In this document: one piece after another, positions 37,790 to 50,200 of the stretch
How the letters are laid out: each line of letters starts with the position of its first letter
Position numbering within the stretch: position 1 is the stretch's first letter
NCBI RefSeq assembly: GCF_001949145.1
Contig: NW_019091397.1
Coordinates: 175,108 to 234,595, forward strand
Length of the DNA stretch: 59,488 nucleotides
Reading direction: 5' to 3'
From: Acanthaster planci
Lineage: Eukaryota > Echinodermata > Asteroidea > Valvatida > Acanthasteridae
Program-made: the position numbers and the translations under genes
Notes under the pieces: generated by a model
The model's input: the letters and a program-made list of their open reading frames with translations, nothing else
Databases searched by the model: none
What the model was told of the DNA's origin: nothing

Positions 37790-39735
37790 ATGGAGATTCC
37801 TGTGCAGCAGTTCCAGGAGTACATGTATATAGATGGTATGGCTGAGGATGGTCCTGCACAGGGTAGCATGCCAGCAGACGAGTCAGCTGATCTCTTGTCA
37901 GATCCCGGTGAGGACGAAGAAGTGGTTGTGTGTCGTCTGCATTCACGCTGGATGTTCAGTGTTTGTGTCGGTCTGAACAGTACATTTTTGAATGCCATAA
38001 TCGACACAGCAGCAGAGGTGACAATCATCTCAGATCGAGTCCACAACACCCTCAACCCAAAGCCACCCAAGATCAAAGAGTTACCTTGAATACAGCTGGA
38101 AGGGATATGAAAATGAAGGGTATAGTGGCAGGTCCAGTAGAAGACTGGGAAGCAAGACCTTCATGGAAAGAATATATGTGGCCCTGATTGAGGATGATAT
38201 GCTCTTGGGAATTGACTTTCTTCGTCAACACAAGGTTGACATATGCATACAAGAGTCCAGGCTATTGGTGGAGGGGGAGGAGATCCTGATGGTTTTGGTT
38301 CCGAAAGTTGCTTGGGTGTTGGTCAACAGAACAACGCTCATACCCCTTAATTGTGTCAAGAAAGTGCCACGTAGGATGACTGAACCATTGGAGTAGTTTG
38401 TGGTGGAGCCCTCACCAAGCTTGAATGCCTTGATGCCTCGGACAATCCATAGTCCTGGTTCAGAAGCAGAGCTATTTGTCATAAATCCTACCGGTCAGAA
38501 TGTGCGGCTAAAACGTAATCGACAAATTGGGAATGCCGAGGAAGTGGCTGCGGTCAAGGATATTCCCGCTGCAGATACAGAGGAGAATCTGTCGGTCAAC
38601 AAAGTCACTGCTACCTCTGACATTAGGGTGCCTGAACATTTACAGGAGCTTCTGGAGAAGTCCACAGAAAATCTGGATGAACATGAACAGGCTCAACTGA
38701 AAGGATTGTTAATTGAATTCCAAGGGGTCTTTGCTCGTGATGAGTTTTACTTGGGAAACTTCACCTCAATAGAGCATCACATTGAGACCTAAGGAGCTAA
38801 GCCAGTGAAAAGCAAGATGAGGCGTACGCCTTTGGGTTTTGCTCAAGAGGAGAACCTAGACCGAATGGAGGCAGCAGGGGTGATTCAACAGTCAGTGTCA
38901 GAATGGGCCTCAGCTCCTGTTCTGGTCAGGAAGCGAGATGGAGGTGTCCGCTGGTGCTTGGATTACAGGGATTTAAAATGCAGCTACCCGTAAAGATTTG
39001 TATCCACTATCAAACATAGAGGAATGCATGGACACACTAGCTGGGAATGAATGGCTCTCTAAGCTTGATGCCAATGCTGCCTACTGGCAAGTCAGAATTG
39101 CCGAGGGTGATAGAAAGAAAACAGCGTTCATCACCAGGTACGGGTTGTACGAGTATGTCCGTATGGGGTTTGGGCTGTGTAATGTTCCAGCAATATTTTC
39201 GAGAGTGATGAACCTAGTGCTTAAGGGTTTGAATTGGAATGTTGCTCTAGCCTTCCTGGATGACATTCTTGTACTTGGGAAGACGCTTGACGATCACATT
39301 GCCAACCTTCGTCAGGTACTGCAGAGGTTTCAGGATTTCCAGCTGAAATTGAAACCTACAAAGTGCGTTTTGTTGCAACGCAGAGTAGATGCTGAACAGT
39401 CAGAATCTGTCTCCAGCCAACACTTTCAAGAGGAACAAGAGAAGGATGGTCAACTTGTCCACTTGCAGAATTGGTTAATATCACAGGAGGAACCACAGGA
39501 AGCCACAATAAAGCTGTGGGGTCCGGTTGAGAAGAATCTATGGTTAAACCGGGAGTTGTTTGTGCTTGAAGATGGCATTTTATGGAAGACAATTGATGAC
39601 AATGGATTTCTGGTAGTGCCAAAATCACTACAGAGCAGAGTCATGGAAATGAATCACGACATACCCACCGCAGGACATGCCGGGAAGGATAAGACAATAG
39701 CCAAAATCATACTTGATTCTTCTGGTATAAGATGA
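37790..39735 (+). pseudogene. Protease and reverse transcriptase of gypsy 2
   Basis: The protease has IIDTAAEVTIIS (active D in DTA, about 38000) and LLGIDFLRQHKVDI (about 38205). The reverse transcriptase has GVIQQSVSEWASAPVLVRKR, VRWCLDYRDL, DANAAYWQVRIAE, MGFGLCNVPAIFSRVM and VALAFLDDILVLG, where F-L-D-D replaces the common Y-x-D-D. From about 39380 the sequence jumps to the integrase spacer (LVHLQNWLIS...), so RNase H is deleted. Breaks include stops near 38085, 38394, 38790 and 38990. Confidence 0.85.
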
Positions 39736-40849
39736 CTAGAGACATCCAGAACTACATCAGTTCCCATGCTGCATGCAATCAAAGCAAAAAAGCTGCTAAA
39801 CAGGGACGATGTCCAATGACAAGCTACCATGCAGGGTTACCCATGGAGAAAGTTCACCTAGATTTCATTGGCCCACTGTCAAAGTCAACCTAAGGAAATG
39901 AACATATTCTCATTATGGTTGATCAATTTACAAAATGGGTAGAATGTGTGCCCTTGCCCTCTCAGACCGCAGAGGCCACAGCGTTAGCTGCTGTAGGGGA
40001 GTTTTTCTGTCGGTTTGGGTGCCCGTTGCAGATAGTGACAGATCAGGGCAGAAATTTCGAAAGTAAGCTTTTTTCTAATGTGTGTAAGGTTCTGCGATTC
40101 CATAAGTCAAAAACCACTCCATACCGTCCTGCAAACGGACAAGTGGAACGATTTAATCGGACACTTATGGATGCAGTTAGGTGTTATGTCAGCAAAGCAC
40201 AGAATCAGTGGGATAAGCATTTACACCACATTGCAGGTGCCCTTAGGTCAACCGTAAACTGAAGTACAGGCTTCAGGCCGAACATGCTAATGCTAGGTAG
40301 CGAAGTCAATCAGCCAGCTGATCTGATATTTCCACTACCTGTGTCAGCGAGGCAGCCTGGCACTCCAGATGACTATTGCGCAGAGATGGCCCAGGCAATG
40401 GAGAAGGCCCGTGAAGCTGCCAGAAGTACCCTGAGGTCAACCCAGAAGCGCATGAAGCGAGATTATGACCTGAAAGTCAGAACACGGGAGTTCAACGAAG
40501 GTGACTTGGTATACCTCTTGGATACCGCCTCCATTCAGGGTAAATGTAAGAAGTTAAGTCCATGGAAGGGGCCAGCTCTTATCACCAAGAAGTTGTCACC
40601 TTACCTGTACCGTATCAAGTATAGAAACACAATTTTTACCATGAATCATGACAGGTTGAAGAACTGTACTGATCGTGTTGTTCCAGAGGATAATGGGAAG
40701 GTAAAGAAAAGTAAATCAGATGTTTACTGCTTTTGTAGGAAGCCGGACGACGGTAGCTTCATGATCCAATGTGACACTTGTAATGAATGGTTTCATGGCA
40801 AGTGTGTACACGTCCCTCCTACGCTTGTCCATTGTGCCAGCTGAAGTAA
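39600..40849 (+). pseudogene. Integrase of gypsy 2 ending in a PHD finger
   Basis: A zinc region with TAGHAGKDKTI and HAACNQSKKA; catalytic residues D in VHLDFIGPLS, D in IVTDQGRNF, E in NGQVERFNRT. Then the GDLVYLLD and [11 protein letters not shown] tail. The last 40 residues (about 40719-40849) read [27 protein letters not shown] and, in the next frame, ACPLCQLK before TAA 40847-40849: the C4HC3 pattern of a PHD finger. Such readers bind histone H3 tails, so the finger may steer integration to marked chromatin. Stops near 39735, 39892 and 40260; a frameshift in the finger. Confidence 0.75.
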
Positions 40850-40973
40850 AGGGTAGTTTCAATACCACTCCACATTAGTTTAGTTTTAGTTACTTCCTAC
40901 CGTGCACAAGGTAGGAGGGTCCCTTTCATCACACCAATTTAAGGGGGACCTAGTCCATAAAGTGGGGGGGGAG

Positions 40974-41276
40974 TGTAGTAGGAGCGGTATCTATAATCAT
41001 TGGGAGCACCCCTTTTTTAGCAATTTGGTATCACCCAGCCCTGGCTCATACGCACATCAGTCCTCAATTGCCCTTTGACACCACACAAGCTCTGCAAGAC
41101 GAATCCGAACTTACAAGGACAACCCGAAGAACTGACCAACCAAAGTGCCGTTTTTTTGGGACAGTTCCCTTACTTAACCCCGCTAGTGCTTTGCGGAGGC
41201 CAACAAGATACCTTGACAACCTGTCGGAGTAAGTCCAGTCGAAGATGGGGCGAGTCGGCCGCCAAAAAACACTACA
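40974..41276 (+). repeat. 3' LTR of gypsy 2
   Basis: 303 bases, see 34901-35208. Preceded by a polypurine tract, followed by the gatg duplication (41277-41280). Confidence 0.92.
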
Positions 41277-41280
41277 GATG

Positions 41281-43193
41281 TGTACCACAGTACTGGGCTG
41301 CCAACACTGCTTAAGATTTTAAAGCATGAGAATGGAGTTAGCTGTAACACTAAACCAAGTTTTGGGCACAGACTTAAGTCCTAATTGCACAAAACATTTA
41401 TAACAGATCACTGCCACTGCATTCAAAGCAAATCAAATTAATCCCTTTTAACCAGAAATGGTCAGGAAAACACAGAGAGGTTTAAAAATTACTTCGACAA
41501 TAGTTTTAATTTCATTTTAACAAATTTGTTATTTAAGTTAATGCCTTACATTAATAATTAAGCCAAATCTTAATTTCACTTGCATGCTCAATTTTTTCTT
41601 ACCATTTTCAAATTAAAATGTATCATATTGACAAATTAGATTTAAGGAAAAACTGGGCCCTCTTTCACACTGGAACCTCAAAATTTTGTTTTATACTTAC
41701 TGTAGCATCAAACTTAAACATAAAGTGTACTTCTCCAGTGGTTTCTACTCTAAGTTATGGGAAACTCAGTACAAGCATTGTCTGCTTCAGCAAACTTTCA
41801 TTTAGTGAAAATAAAAAGGAAAAAAGAGAGGACACTTCCAAATATCAAGTACGAGAACGGTAGGCCAAAAAAGTGAACTTTTTTTTTTTACAGAGATAGA
41901 TCTAAATCATGCTGTGAGCTGCATCAAAGACAAGGCAGTCACTATTAGGGAGCTCTAACGGGCAAAAATTTCAGACAAATGGCAACTGAAAAATATTATC
42001 TATAAACAAGATAACATTACATTTTGACCCCTCAAATCAAAGGTGATTTGGATATTTCCATATTTCATTAGCCTGGAGACTTCCACTTACTGATGTCTTA
42101 ATAATGTGGCTGCAAACTTAGGGAGGTCCGGTCACTGGAAGCAGAACTGTTGTTTTGTATGACTGTCACATTTATGGGGCTGGGACCCTCCCCTCTGTGT
42201 TTCTTCCCCCACCTTTTTTTGTCTTTTCATTACTTGATTTGTGTGTTGGGGTGTGTGTGAGGGTGGGGGGCAAGCCCACCTGGGATCCACCCGTGGTCTG
42301 TTATCAGTTCTGTACCACAATGGTGGAGTTGTGTGACTTCACAGGTGCTGTTTTATGGCATTGTCTATGATTATAGTAACGTCCTAGTATTTTCATGATG
42401 TCAAAGACACTAACAAGAATGACTTCTAGTCCCCTATAATAATTTCTAAGCAGAGATGCATAAGTACAGCTATGACAGCATTTCACTTAAGCACAAACAA
42501 AAGACTGCTACCAACTGAGAGCACAAGGATAACAGAGCCAGACTAATAATGCATGTACAAAGACTTAAATGCTAAAGGCAACATTTACTCCAGATGAGTA
42601 TGAAATATTAGCAAATGGAAGTCCAGGCTAGAAAAATATGAAGTCAGAGAAATAAACTATTACGAGTGCAATATCTCTCCGGAAAAAAAAACCTGTTGTC
42701 ATTGTGACTCAAAAATTGCTTCTGCACAAAATAAGGCCTTAAAGATGTTGCTTATCACTTTAAGAAAAATCTGTTCTTAACAGTGGCTATGAAATAATAA
42801 CAATAGTAAGAAGAAACACTGCTCACTCTTACAGAAAGCTGACGGAGAAGCAATGAGAACTGAGTCAAGGCCAAGAATGCACAATGAACTTTTGAACTAT
42901 TGAATCCATCCACTGTGGCATCACAATTTGTTGAAAGTACTGGGATATATGTAGAGATGAATGGATGAATGATTGAAAGATATACAGCTAAACTCCCAAA
43001 GGAAACCTTATTAAAGCAAGTCCAATACATAAGAACTAGGTCCAACTCTACAGGACACACAAAATGGACAACTTTTAGGGAAAGTTGGACATCATTTAGC
43101 TTGGGGGGTGTCAATGGCCTAAAGATGAATGTTATTCAAGTTTAGCAAAAAAGGTCATTCACAGAATAACTAGCCATATGCATATCAATACAT
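41281..43193. other. AT-rich host DNA without recognised gene
   Basis: I see nothing that supports a gene or an element. Several open frames are short and low in complexity. Confidence 0.45.
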
Positions 43194-43337
43194 TCATGAA
43201 TCGTGAGCAAACAAGGCTACGAGACCAATATCCGTTCTTTCTGGCTCATCTGATGTGTTTTTGTGCTTCACTGGCTTTCCCACAGGTCTTAGGTCTGTTA
43301 TAATGATCTCTCTCTTGAACATTTGACCAATGTGCCT
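43194..43337 (-). CDS. Terminal coding exon of an unidentified host gene
   Basis: After a strong acceptor (ATTTTTTTGTTCTTTACCAACAG on the minus strand, ending at 43338) 48 codons read RHIGQMFKREIIITDLRPVG, KPVKHKNTSDEPERTD, IGLVALFAHDS and TGA (43194-43196). Reading frame 0 spans the exon exactly. Composition is that of an ordinary conserved protein and unlike the surrounding repeats. I do not recognise the protein. Upstream exons would be at higher coordinates, possibly beyond many kilobases of repeats. Confidence 0.55.
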   Translation of the reverse strand, partial: RHIGQMFKREIIITDLRPVGKPVKHKNTSDEPERTDIGLVALFAHDS

Positions 43338-44080
43338 CTGTTGGTAAAGAACAAAAAAATGTAATAATGTAAAAAGAATTTATTTTGCATTATGTGAGTT
43401 GCATTATGCAGTTTACATCATGCTGTTGCATATTTCCATGTACAGAGATGTTTAGCATTAGTTATGCATGTGAAATTCATACCACTGAATGGCTGGGATG
43501 AGTGCTTTACAAAACATATAGTGGTAGAATCAAATTTTGCAACTGCTAACGTAACATTTGATATAAGATCATGACATGACCTCAATTTTTATCTATGGCA
43601 CATCCCTATTTAAGTACCTGCAACATTTCAACCCAATCAGAATTGTGCTTAAAGATAAAAAACCTTTATGCAGCACACACAGTGGGAGGTGACATGACAA
43701 CTAATGACGACATCATATTGTCATTTCCATTTTCATCTATAACCTATCCGAGCTTGATTGTGTACCAGGATTGAAGTCATTTGAATAAAAGAAAGTGACA
43801 AGGTCTTTCGGTTGAAGAAAAATGTGTACAGGTATGAAACCTACGGCGAAAAACTACACTTTAATGTGACAAAACCTGACACTTGATGACATCACCTTTC
43901 TGACGTCAAAACAAAAAATTTCTTCTTGGACCACCTAGCCAATAGTCTTTGTACCAATCTAAAGTTGATCTAATTTAATAAAATACCAAAATGAACTGGT
44001 GTAAGAAAAGATTGAATATGGAGAAAAACATATGAATATGCACTTGGTGACAAATACATGCTTTTCCAGCTATTTTTAAG

Positions 44081-44789
44081 CAGGGTTGATAAAAATCATG
44101 ATTTTTAAAAAAAAAAATTAAAAATCAGATTTTTTTAAATTTAAGTCAGATTTTTTGATTTAAATCAGAATTTTGTTATTTAAATAACAGTTGGGCCTAA
44201 CCATCATGACCATTTGCTTAAAACACCCCAAATTCACTCTCAAACGTTTTAATTGCAACTACTGGTACCATTCACATGTACAACACTCACTACATGTATA
44301 CTTTATTTACATCCACAGATATACATGTATATCACATGTGAACTGTTTCTTTGCTATCGCTGATGTGTCTATTCTGACCATAGACAAAATGGTTTTATCA
44401 ATGGCCTGTAAAGCGAGGGGTCATTTGCATACATGTACAATGTTATATAACAGTTTATGACAGTTGTTTACGTGCAAAAAAAAATAATGGTACACAGGCA
44501 AGAGATTAATTCTGTGCAGGTATACATACTATAGAATGTCACTTAAAATTTAACATAGGCTACAAATACATGTACATATGTAAATTGCTTCAAAATATGT
44601 AGGCCCCTAATGTGTATTGCACATAAAATGATCAATTTTAACTTATTGAGTGCTTTCTTTGAAGTTCCTTGAGTAACTAACTGCTTTTTTTTTTTTGAAA
44701 AAATCAAAAAATAAAATAGTGTTTTTATTGGTTATTTTTTTTTTATTTTTTCCATTGATGAAAATCATGATTTAAATCAAACAACCATG
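44081..44789. mobile_element. Non-autonomous hAT transposon (709 bp)
   Basis: Left end CAGGGTTGATAAAAATCATG, right end (plus strand) ATTTAAATCAAACAACCATG; the 8-base termini CAGGGTTG and CAACCATG are inverted with one mismatch. Flanked by perfect 8-base duplications TTTTTAAG at 44073-44080 and 44790-44797, the length typical of hAT. Both subterminal regions contain AAATCATGATTT palindromes. No transposase gene inside. Confidence 0.88.
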
Positions 44790-44799
44790 TTTTTAAGTG

Positions 44800-47030
44800 A
44801 CTCTTTGACTCAAGACAATCATCATGCCACTGCAATTTATCTATAACCTGTCAATGCCAAGTAATGACTGAACAGCCATTCCTTTAATTCTGTAGATATA
44901 GGTCTTAGAAATATATCTTTAACATGACGTAACATAATAAGACTTTGTTTTCATTTATAAAATATCTCTTTCTAAGCACCAGTACATTTTACGGCAATTA
45001 GACCTGAACTTTAGAAGATATAGGGCTCTGAAAAAGCACCTTTAATGAAATGCAACTTGACACCTGATGACATCATCATGTTGTAGCATAAATTTTTTAT
45101 CTATAACAATCTCCCCGTTTATGTGCATGCCTAGTCTGAACCCAATCGGACCTGTACTTCTATAGAGGTCTTTGAAGAGTGCACAGTTAATTTGACATCA
45201 CATGGTGAGCAATGGCATCATCATGAGGTAACTTCATTTTTGTCTATATAACATCCCTGTCAAGATGCATGTCAAGGTTGAACCCAAGCGGACCAATAGT
45301 TCTGGAGATACAGGTGTTTGAAGAGTGTACCATAATATGATGTCATGTGACTCCTAATTAAATTGCATTGATAAATTTCTTCCAGGAACATCTGTAATTG
45401 CTTGTCTAAGTGCATGCCAAATCTGAAGTCAATTAGATGTTAAAAACAAAGTAGGATAGTTGGAAAAATAGAAACAAAGCCTATAGGGAAACTGCACCTT
45501 TACTCAGGCATGTGAATTGGCATGAAAGAAAAAACCTGAAAATAATTTGTGATGAAATTTATCATGGGGAGACTACTGCGAGCGCAGAGTGCGAAGTCGT
45601 TACAGTGTAGGGCCCCTTGAAAATTTTGGATTGTAGATGCTCTGTGGTGCAATCTGAGGCAATTCATGGCCCCTTTGCCTCTAATTTATTGAAGAAAAAT
45701 CTTCTCAAAAGTAGGGATATTTCTAGTTATTTTTTAAATTACTCTTAAATTTTTTATTAATTGGATTTGTGAAACCTGAAATGGCTGTTTAAATATGAGG
45801 ATGTTGATTTGACGTCATCTTCCTTCTTTTGCAAGATGTAGTTTATTCTCCTTTCACGGAAGTGTTTGCGGTGTTTATCGTACTTAGCTGCATGTTGTAT
45901 CAATGCTTTAGCTCCGGAAGTACCATACTTGATACAAACACAACACTACTCGCACCATACTTCTCCAGGATGATAAAGCTTGCGAAAGCACTCGCCCACC
46001 AAGTGCTCATCTTCCTTTTTCGCCAGTAACAATTTGTCGCACCATGATCAATTCCATTTATTTGTTATTGATTTGTCAATCTCTTTCAGATCTGCAGCTC
46101 CTCACTCAATGAACTTCTTTCCTTCTGCCATCATTTTCATTTTTCTTGACTGCAAGTGAATGTGTATACGTATGTATACACACGTTCTTGTACAGTAGCA
46201 ATTTCCAAAAACAAGTTCCCAGCAGCACTGCCATGAATTTACGTCTCTATGAAACATGTACCCATTGGGAGTAATACACATGCGTATGTATGATAATTAG
46301 GAGAATGACTGGTAATGTGACAGGAATTCACCAATAACAGGTAAGAGTCTGAATTTATGGGAGTCAGATTTTCATGTGACACTGGGCATTCACGCGATCG
46401 TGAAGTGGCTTTAAGGCGAAGTGCGAGCAACTGCACTTGTCATTGGTTCCCCCCTTTTGTTACGTAAAGAGAATTTAGGTTTGTGGGAATTAATGAAATT
46501 TCGTTCCTCGTTTCCTATGTACATTGCACATTTCGAAGGGTATTGCTAATACTGTCCCAAGGCAACGTGTGAATTGAATTGTTTCAACATACAAATTTCA
46601 CTGGGAATTAGGGAAGTTTTGAGTGTTGCATAGTCAACCAACGTTTACCCCCCTTACAACTTACCCCTCCAACCTTTATTCCAGTTTTACACTGAACTTG
46701 AGGACCACGAATTTGAAGGGAAAAAAGGGAATTCCAGTTAAACCAGAAAGATTCCCATGCCTGAAAAATGATGCAACTTGACACCTGGTGACATCACAAT
46801 GACAAATTTCTTTTAGGACCATCTCTTGCAGGTTGTATGTATACACCAAGTTTGAAATCCAGCAGATGTTATGAAGTACAAACAACGTGTCAGTGTTTCG
46901 TCAAGTCAAATAAATCGACACGGAAACTTTTGTAAGGACTACCTATTGTAGCAAAAGTGCGACTTAGTTTAGTTAAAAAGATTGGTCAATTTAGGGGAGT
47001 CCCCCAGTGGGTAATGTCACAGGGAGAGTC
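44800..47030. repeat. Diverged dispersed repeats, no gene
   Basis: 44.8-45.45 kb holds several copies of a unit with AAGATATAGGG, GTGCACC-type TTTGA.GAGTGCACC and CATGTCACATGAC phrases, the same family as 56.75-57.1 kb. One ORF at 45829-46029 is not supported. 46.5-47.0 kb shows nothing recognisable. Confidence 0.45.
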
Positions 47031-47039
47031 ATGTGGACA

Positions 47040-47900
47040 GCGCGTGCAGCGTTGTGATTGGCCGCATGCTGTCCAGCCGTGCCGTGTGCACGAGGGAGTG
47101 TGTGCGCAAGCACTGCAGTGAAGAGAAGCCATAGGGTAAGTAGTCTCTGTTCTTACTGAGTGCTAGTTGTGTATGGTGGACTTAGGATAGCTGCACGCGG
47201 TGTGGTTGACTAGGAGACTGCTATAGTTGCTGACGGGAGATGTCATGTTATTGGTGAGGCTTTCTGGAAAGGCCGAGTGTCACCGCTAGGTTACTGCCAG
47301 TGGGAAGTGTATATATTCGGCCCAGTAGCGTTCTTCGTTGGTGCAGGGAATAAGCTAATTTTTGTTGCGTTCCACATAGGTGCGTGGAATACAGGTAGTA
47401 AGCCACAGCTGGAGTAATGGTCGTTCTTCGTAGAGGCAACCTAGTCAACCACACGTGTAGTTAGGATAAGTGGTCCGTTCTTCGTTGGTGCGTGGAACGA
47501 GATATTTCGCACGTGAAGTAGAGGCTTCACAGGTGCGTTGTGTCAACCAAAAGTTGGTGAGCATATACCGAGAGTCGAGAGCGGTGTTGGTGTTCACCGC
47601 TCAGGTGAATAGTGGTGAACTGGGACCAACCCAGCTTTCTTGCGGTTACGTCCTACATGTATGTGGTTGACTAGAGACACCCGCAGCTGTAGTAAACCAC
47701 ACACGCACTCAAGTAAACCACACATGCATTCGAATAGGCTTCACTGCCCGTTGTACATTAGCATCGTAGTAAACCACACAGTACATGCAGTCAGGCAGTA
47801 AGCCTTGTGCAAAAGTTAGTCAACCACACATTGGGTTGTAGTAAACATTGGAAATGTGCTAGTCAACCATACGGCAAATTTAATAAGTCATCAAAGGGTC
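47040..47900. repeat. Array of TAGTCAACCACAC motifs in both orientations
   Basis: Variants of TAGTCAACCACAC / TAGTAAACCACAC occur near 47445, 47697, 47717, 47767, 47818 and 47862, and GTGGTTGACTA in the opposite sense near 47203 and 47662. A second motif, CGTTCTTCGTTGGTGC, occurs near 47330, 47420 and 47477. The array begins with a GC-rich stretch with an inverted CCAAT (GTGATTGGCCGC, about 47055), which looks like a promoter. Non-coding transcript or repeat; undetermined. Confidence 0.5.
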
Positions 47901-48399
47901 CTACTTGAGTCCACATTCATCGTCATTTTACTGCCTTTGTTTTTGTTGTACAATAAACCAGAATTGCCTTGTATGTCTCGAAACTAGGTGTCCAGTCACA
48001 TTCATGTTGTTGACTTATTTAGCGGGTTCAGCAATCAATTCCTTCAGCGGTACATTTCCACCCAAATGGGCCTGTATCCCTTTGCCTTTAGGCTGCTTCA
48101 TTAGTCTCTGGTTCGAGGAAGAAACGAAGTTCGGGAGATCTCGCCACACTATTTACAATTCATTTATTGTTTAAAAACAAACACGTTGTTACAATTTACA
48201 CAACACCAGTGACAATCCTCATCTCAGCCTCGACTTGTCTTTCCCACGTCACTAGCCTCTTAAAAAAAAAATATCATAGACAGCTTATTCCCTACTAAAA
48301 CATGGGTACAAAACACACGTTGTTACAATATAATACCCAATCTTTCCGAATCACACTTGTTTGCAAGATACAATGTGCACTACTTCACAAAATTTTACT

Positions 48400-48716
48400 T
48401 ATCTTTTCTTTTTAAAATTACCCCTGTGCACCACTTATTTGCCCTAGTGCTACTTATTTGTATTAAGTCACAATTGTGCTCCACTATGAATTACACTTGT
48501 GCACCACTTATTGCAATAATTACATTTGTCCACTTCTTATTGCAAGAATTACAATTGTGCACCGCTTAATTGCAAGAATTACACTTGTACACCACTTACA
48601 TGTAGTTGTAACGATTAGGCTTACATTTGTGCACCACTTGATTGCAAGAGTTACACTTGTGCACAACTTACATGTTATTGCAAGAATTACACTTGTGCAC
48701 CACTTATTTAGTGTGG
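48400..48716 (+). repeat. Minisatellite, unit about 30-37 bp
   Basis: At least eight imperfect copies of TTGCAAGAATTACACTTGTG followed by CACCACTTA. Each unit contains the palindrome-like TTGTGCAC. Any reading frame through it is a by-product. Confidence 0.8.
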
Positions 48717-48719
48717 AGG

Positions 48720-50200
48720 TACTTGGCCGCAGAGCTCAATGTTCTTTAATTTGGTTCTGGCTATTTTTGCTGGATTATACAAAACATGAACTAACTCAAG
48801 GAGATTTACTTACAAAATGTTAATATCTACAAAAAATTCCCAGGTTGACTTTATCATGACATTAGGTTTGCCCTATCCCGTAAATTTTGGTGTTGATCAC
48901 AGCTTGTTAAGTGAAACAAATATAATGTTAAATGATGTTGGCATGATGTCACAACATTTTTAATCAACCCACACATCTACTTGGCCTACCGGAAATGGTA
49001 CAAACAAAAGTTTGAAAAAAAAAACCCCTCAAAACAAACACTTTTGTCGGGAGACACATCAAAAAGGATGTTACGTTAGGAAAACCTAAATAATCATTAA
49101 AAATCAGGTGCTACTGTCATCATGACATTCCTCCAATTTCAACTTGTATCAGATCTTGGTTTGTGTCTGTACGAAGTTTTGTCCAGGAAGGACTTGTGTT
49201 CTGGAGATATTTGCATGCAGAGAATGTCACACAATTTCTGTTGATGCCATTATGACCTAACTCAAAATAATCTATGCATGAAGGTTGCTTCTTTGTGTAA
49301 CTTTGGGGAAGATGAACATTGCAAAGTGACCAAGTCACCCCTCCAAAACTGTGTTCACGTATACAGTATTAAATGGATTTGTAAAAAATATCTGAAATCT
49401 AATAATAAATCATTCAGTTTTGTCATAACCTTCATAAATATGATCTGGAGTAGAAGCTCTACCTACCCTGTGAAGTTCATGTTGATTGGACATTGTAAAG
49501 TAGGCAGGCAGAGTTGATATCGTATTTTGGCCGATACTGACATCAATTTTTAAATTTCGATATCAATATACTGAATTTCATTTTTATTTTCAAGGTATTA
49601 TAACAGTTGTGAATTGTATGGGATCATGTATTGTGTAACGTGTATAATCTCAGACAAAATTGATGTTGGGATTTGGTGTTTTAATTCCAAAATGGTGGAA
49701 ATGCTGGTAAATTGTTCCAAGGATACACTCCTACACCGTAAAGGTGTGATCCAATTCTCTTTGGTGACACGTTCTAGTGTCCATATTGCGTACGTTGCCT
49801 ACATGAGATGGGATACACGCTGCCGTGCAGTGCGATATCATCAGTACATGGTGCTAATCTACATACGTTGGTAAGCAAAAAGTTTTTTATTTTGGAGGAT
49901 AAATTTTGTGATATTTTCCAGGCAAAGTGTACGCAATTATTGAGTGTAAGACTAAGATAGGTGATTGAAGTTATTTTTCAAATGTCGCTGTATAAGCTGC
50001 CCGGAGCATAAGCTACAGGGACATTTTTCACTCAACGTTAGAACCAACAAAAGCTGTGACTTATCAAAAATGATATTAATGTGACGATGCACTATGGTAT
50101 TTTTTAATAAAGTTCAAGGAAATAAGTCAGGTTGATAAGAGTGCCAAAGACTGGCTGTTGAAAAACGTGTACAAATGATGTTATAATGACGTCGTCAATT
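48720..50200. other. Host DNA with no recognised feature
   Basis: AT-rich, with a few phrases of the dispersed repeat family. Open frames (for example 49120-49338 and 49614-49874) have no recognisable domain and I do not support them. Confidence 0.4.

Larger units (their letters stand above)
34901..41276 (+). mobile_element. Gypsy/Ty3 retrotransposon 2, full length with LTRs
   Basis: 5' LTR 34901-35208 and 3' LTR 40974-41276 both begin TGTAGTAGGAGC and end AACACTACA and are closely alike (the 3' LTR lacks a few T). The four bases gatg precede the 5' LTR (34897-34900) and follow the 3' LTR (41277-41280), a perfect target duplication. A polypurine tract with GTGGGGGGGGAG precedes the 3' LTR. 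The internal part encodes gag, protease, reverse transcriptase, integrase and a C-terminal PHD finger; RNase H is deleted. Several frameshifts and stops make it inactive. No primer-binding site was recognised after the 5' LTR. Confidence 0.92.

Noticed and set aside
47905-48174. Possible coding exon on either strand
   Set aside because: A minus frame of about 45 residues reads like protein (KQPKGKGIQAHL...), but it has stop codons on both sides, no splice site that fits and no match I can name.
48400-48716. Possible CRISPR array
   Set aside because: Units are imperfect, have no unique spacers of fixed length, and lie in a eukaryotic genome.
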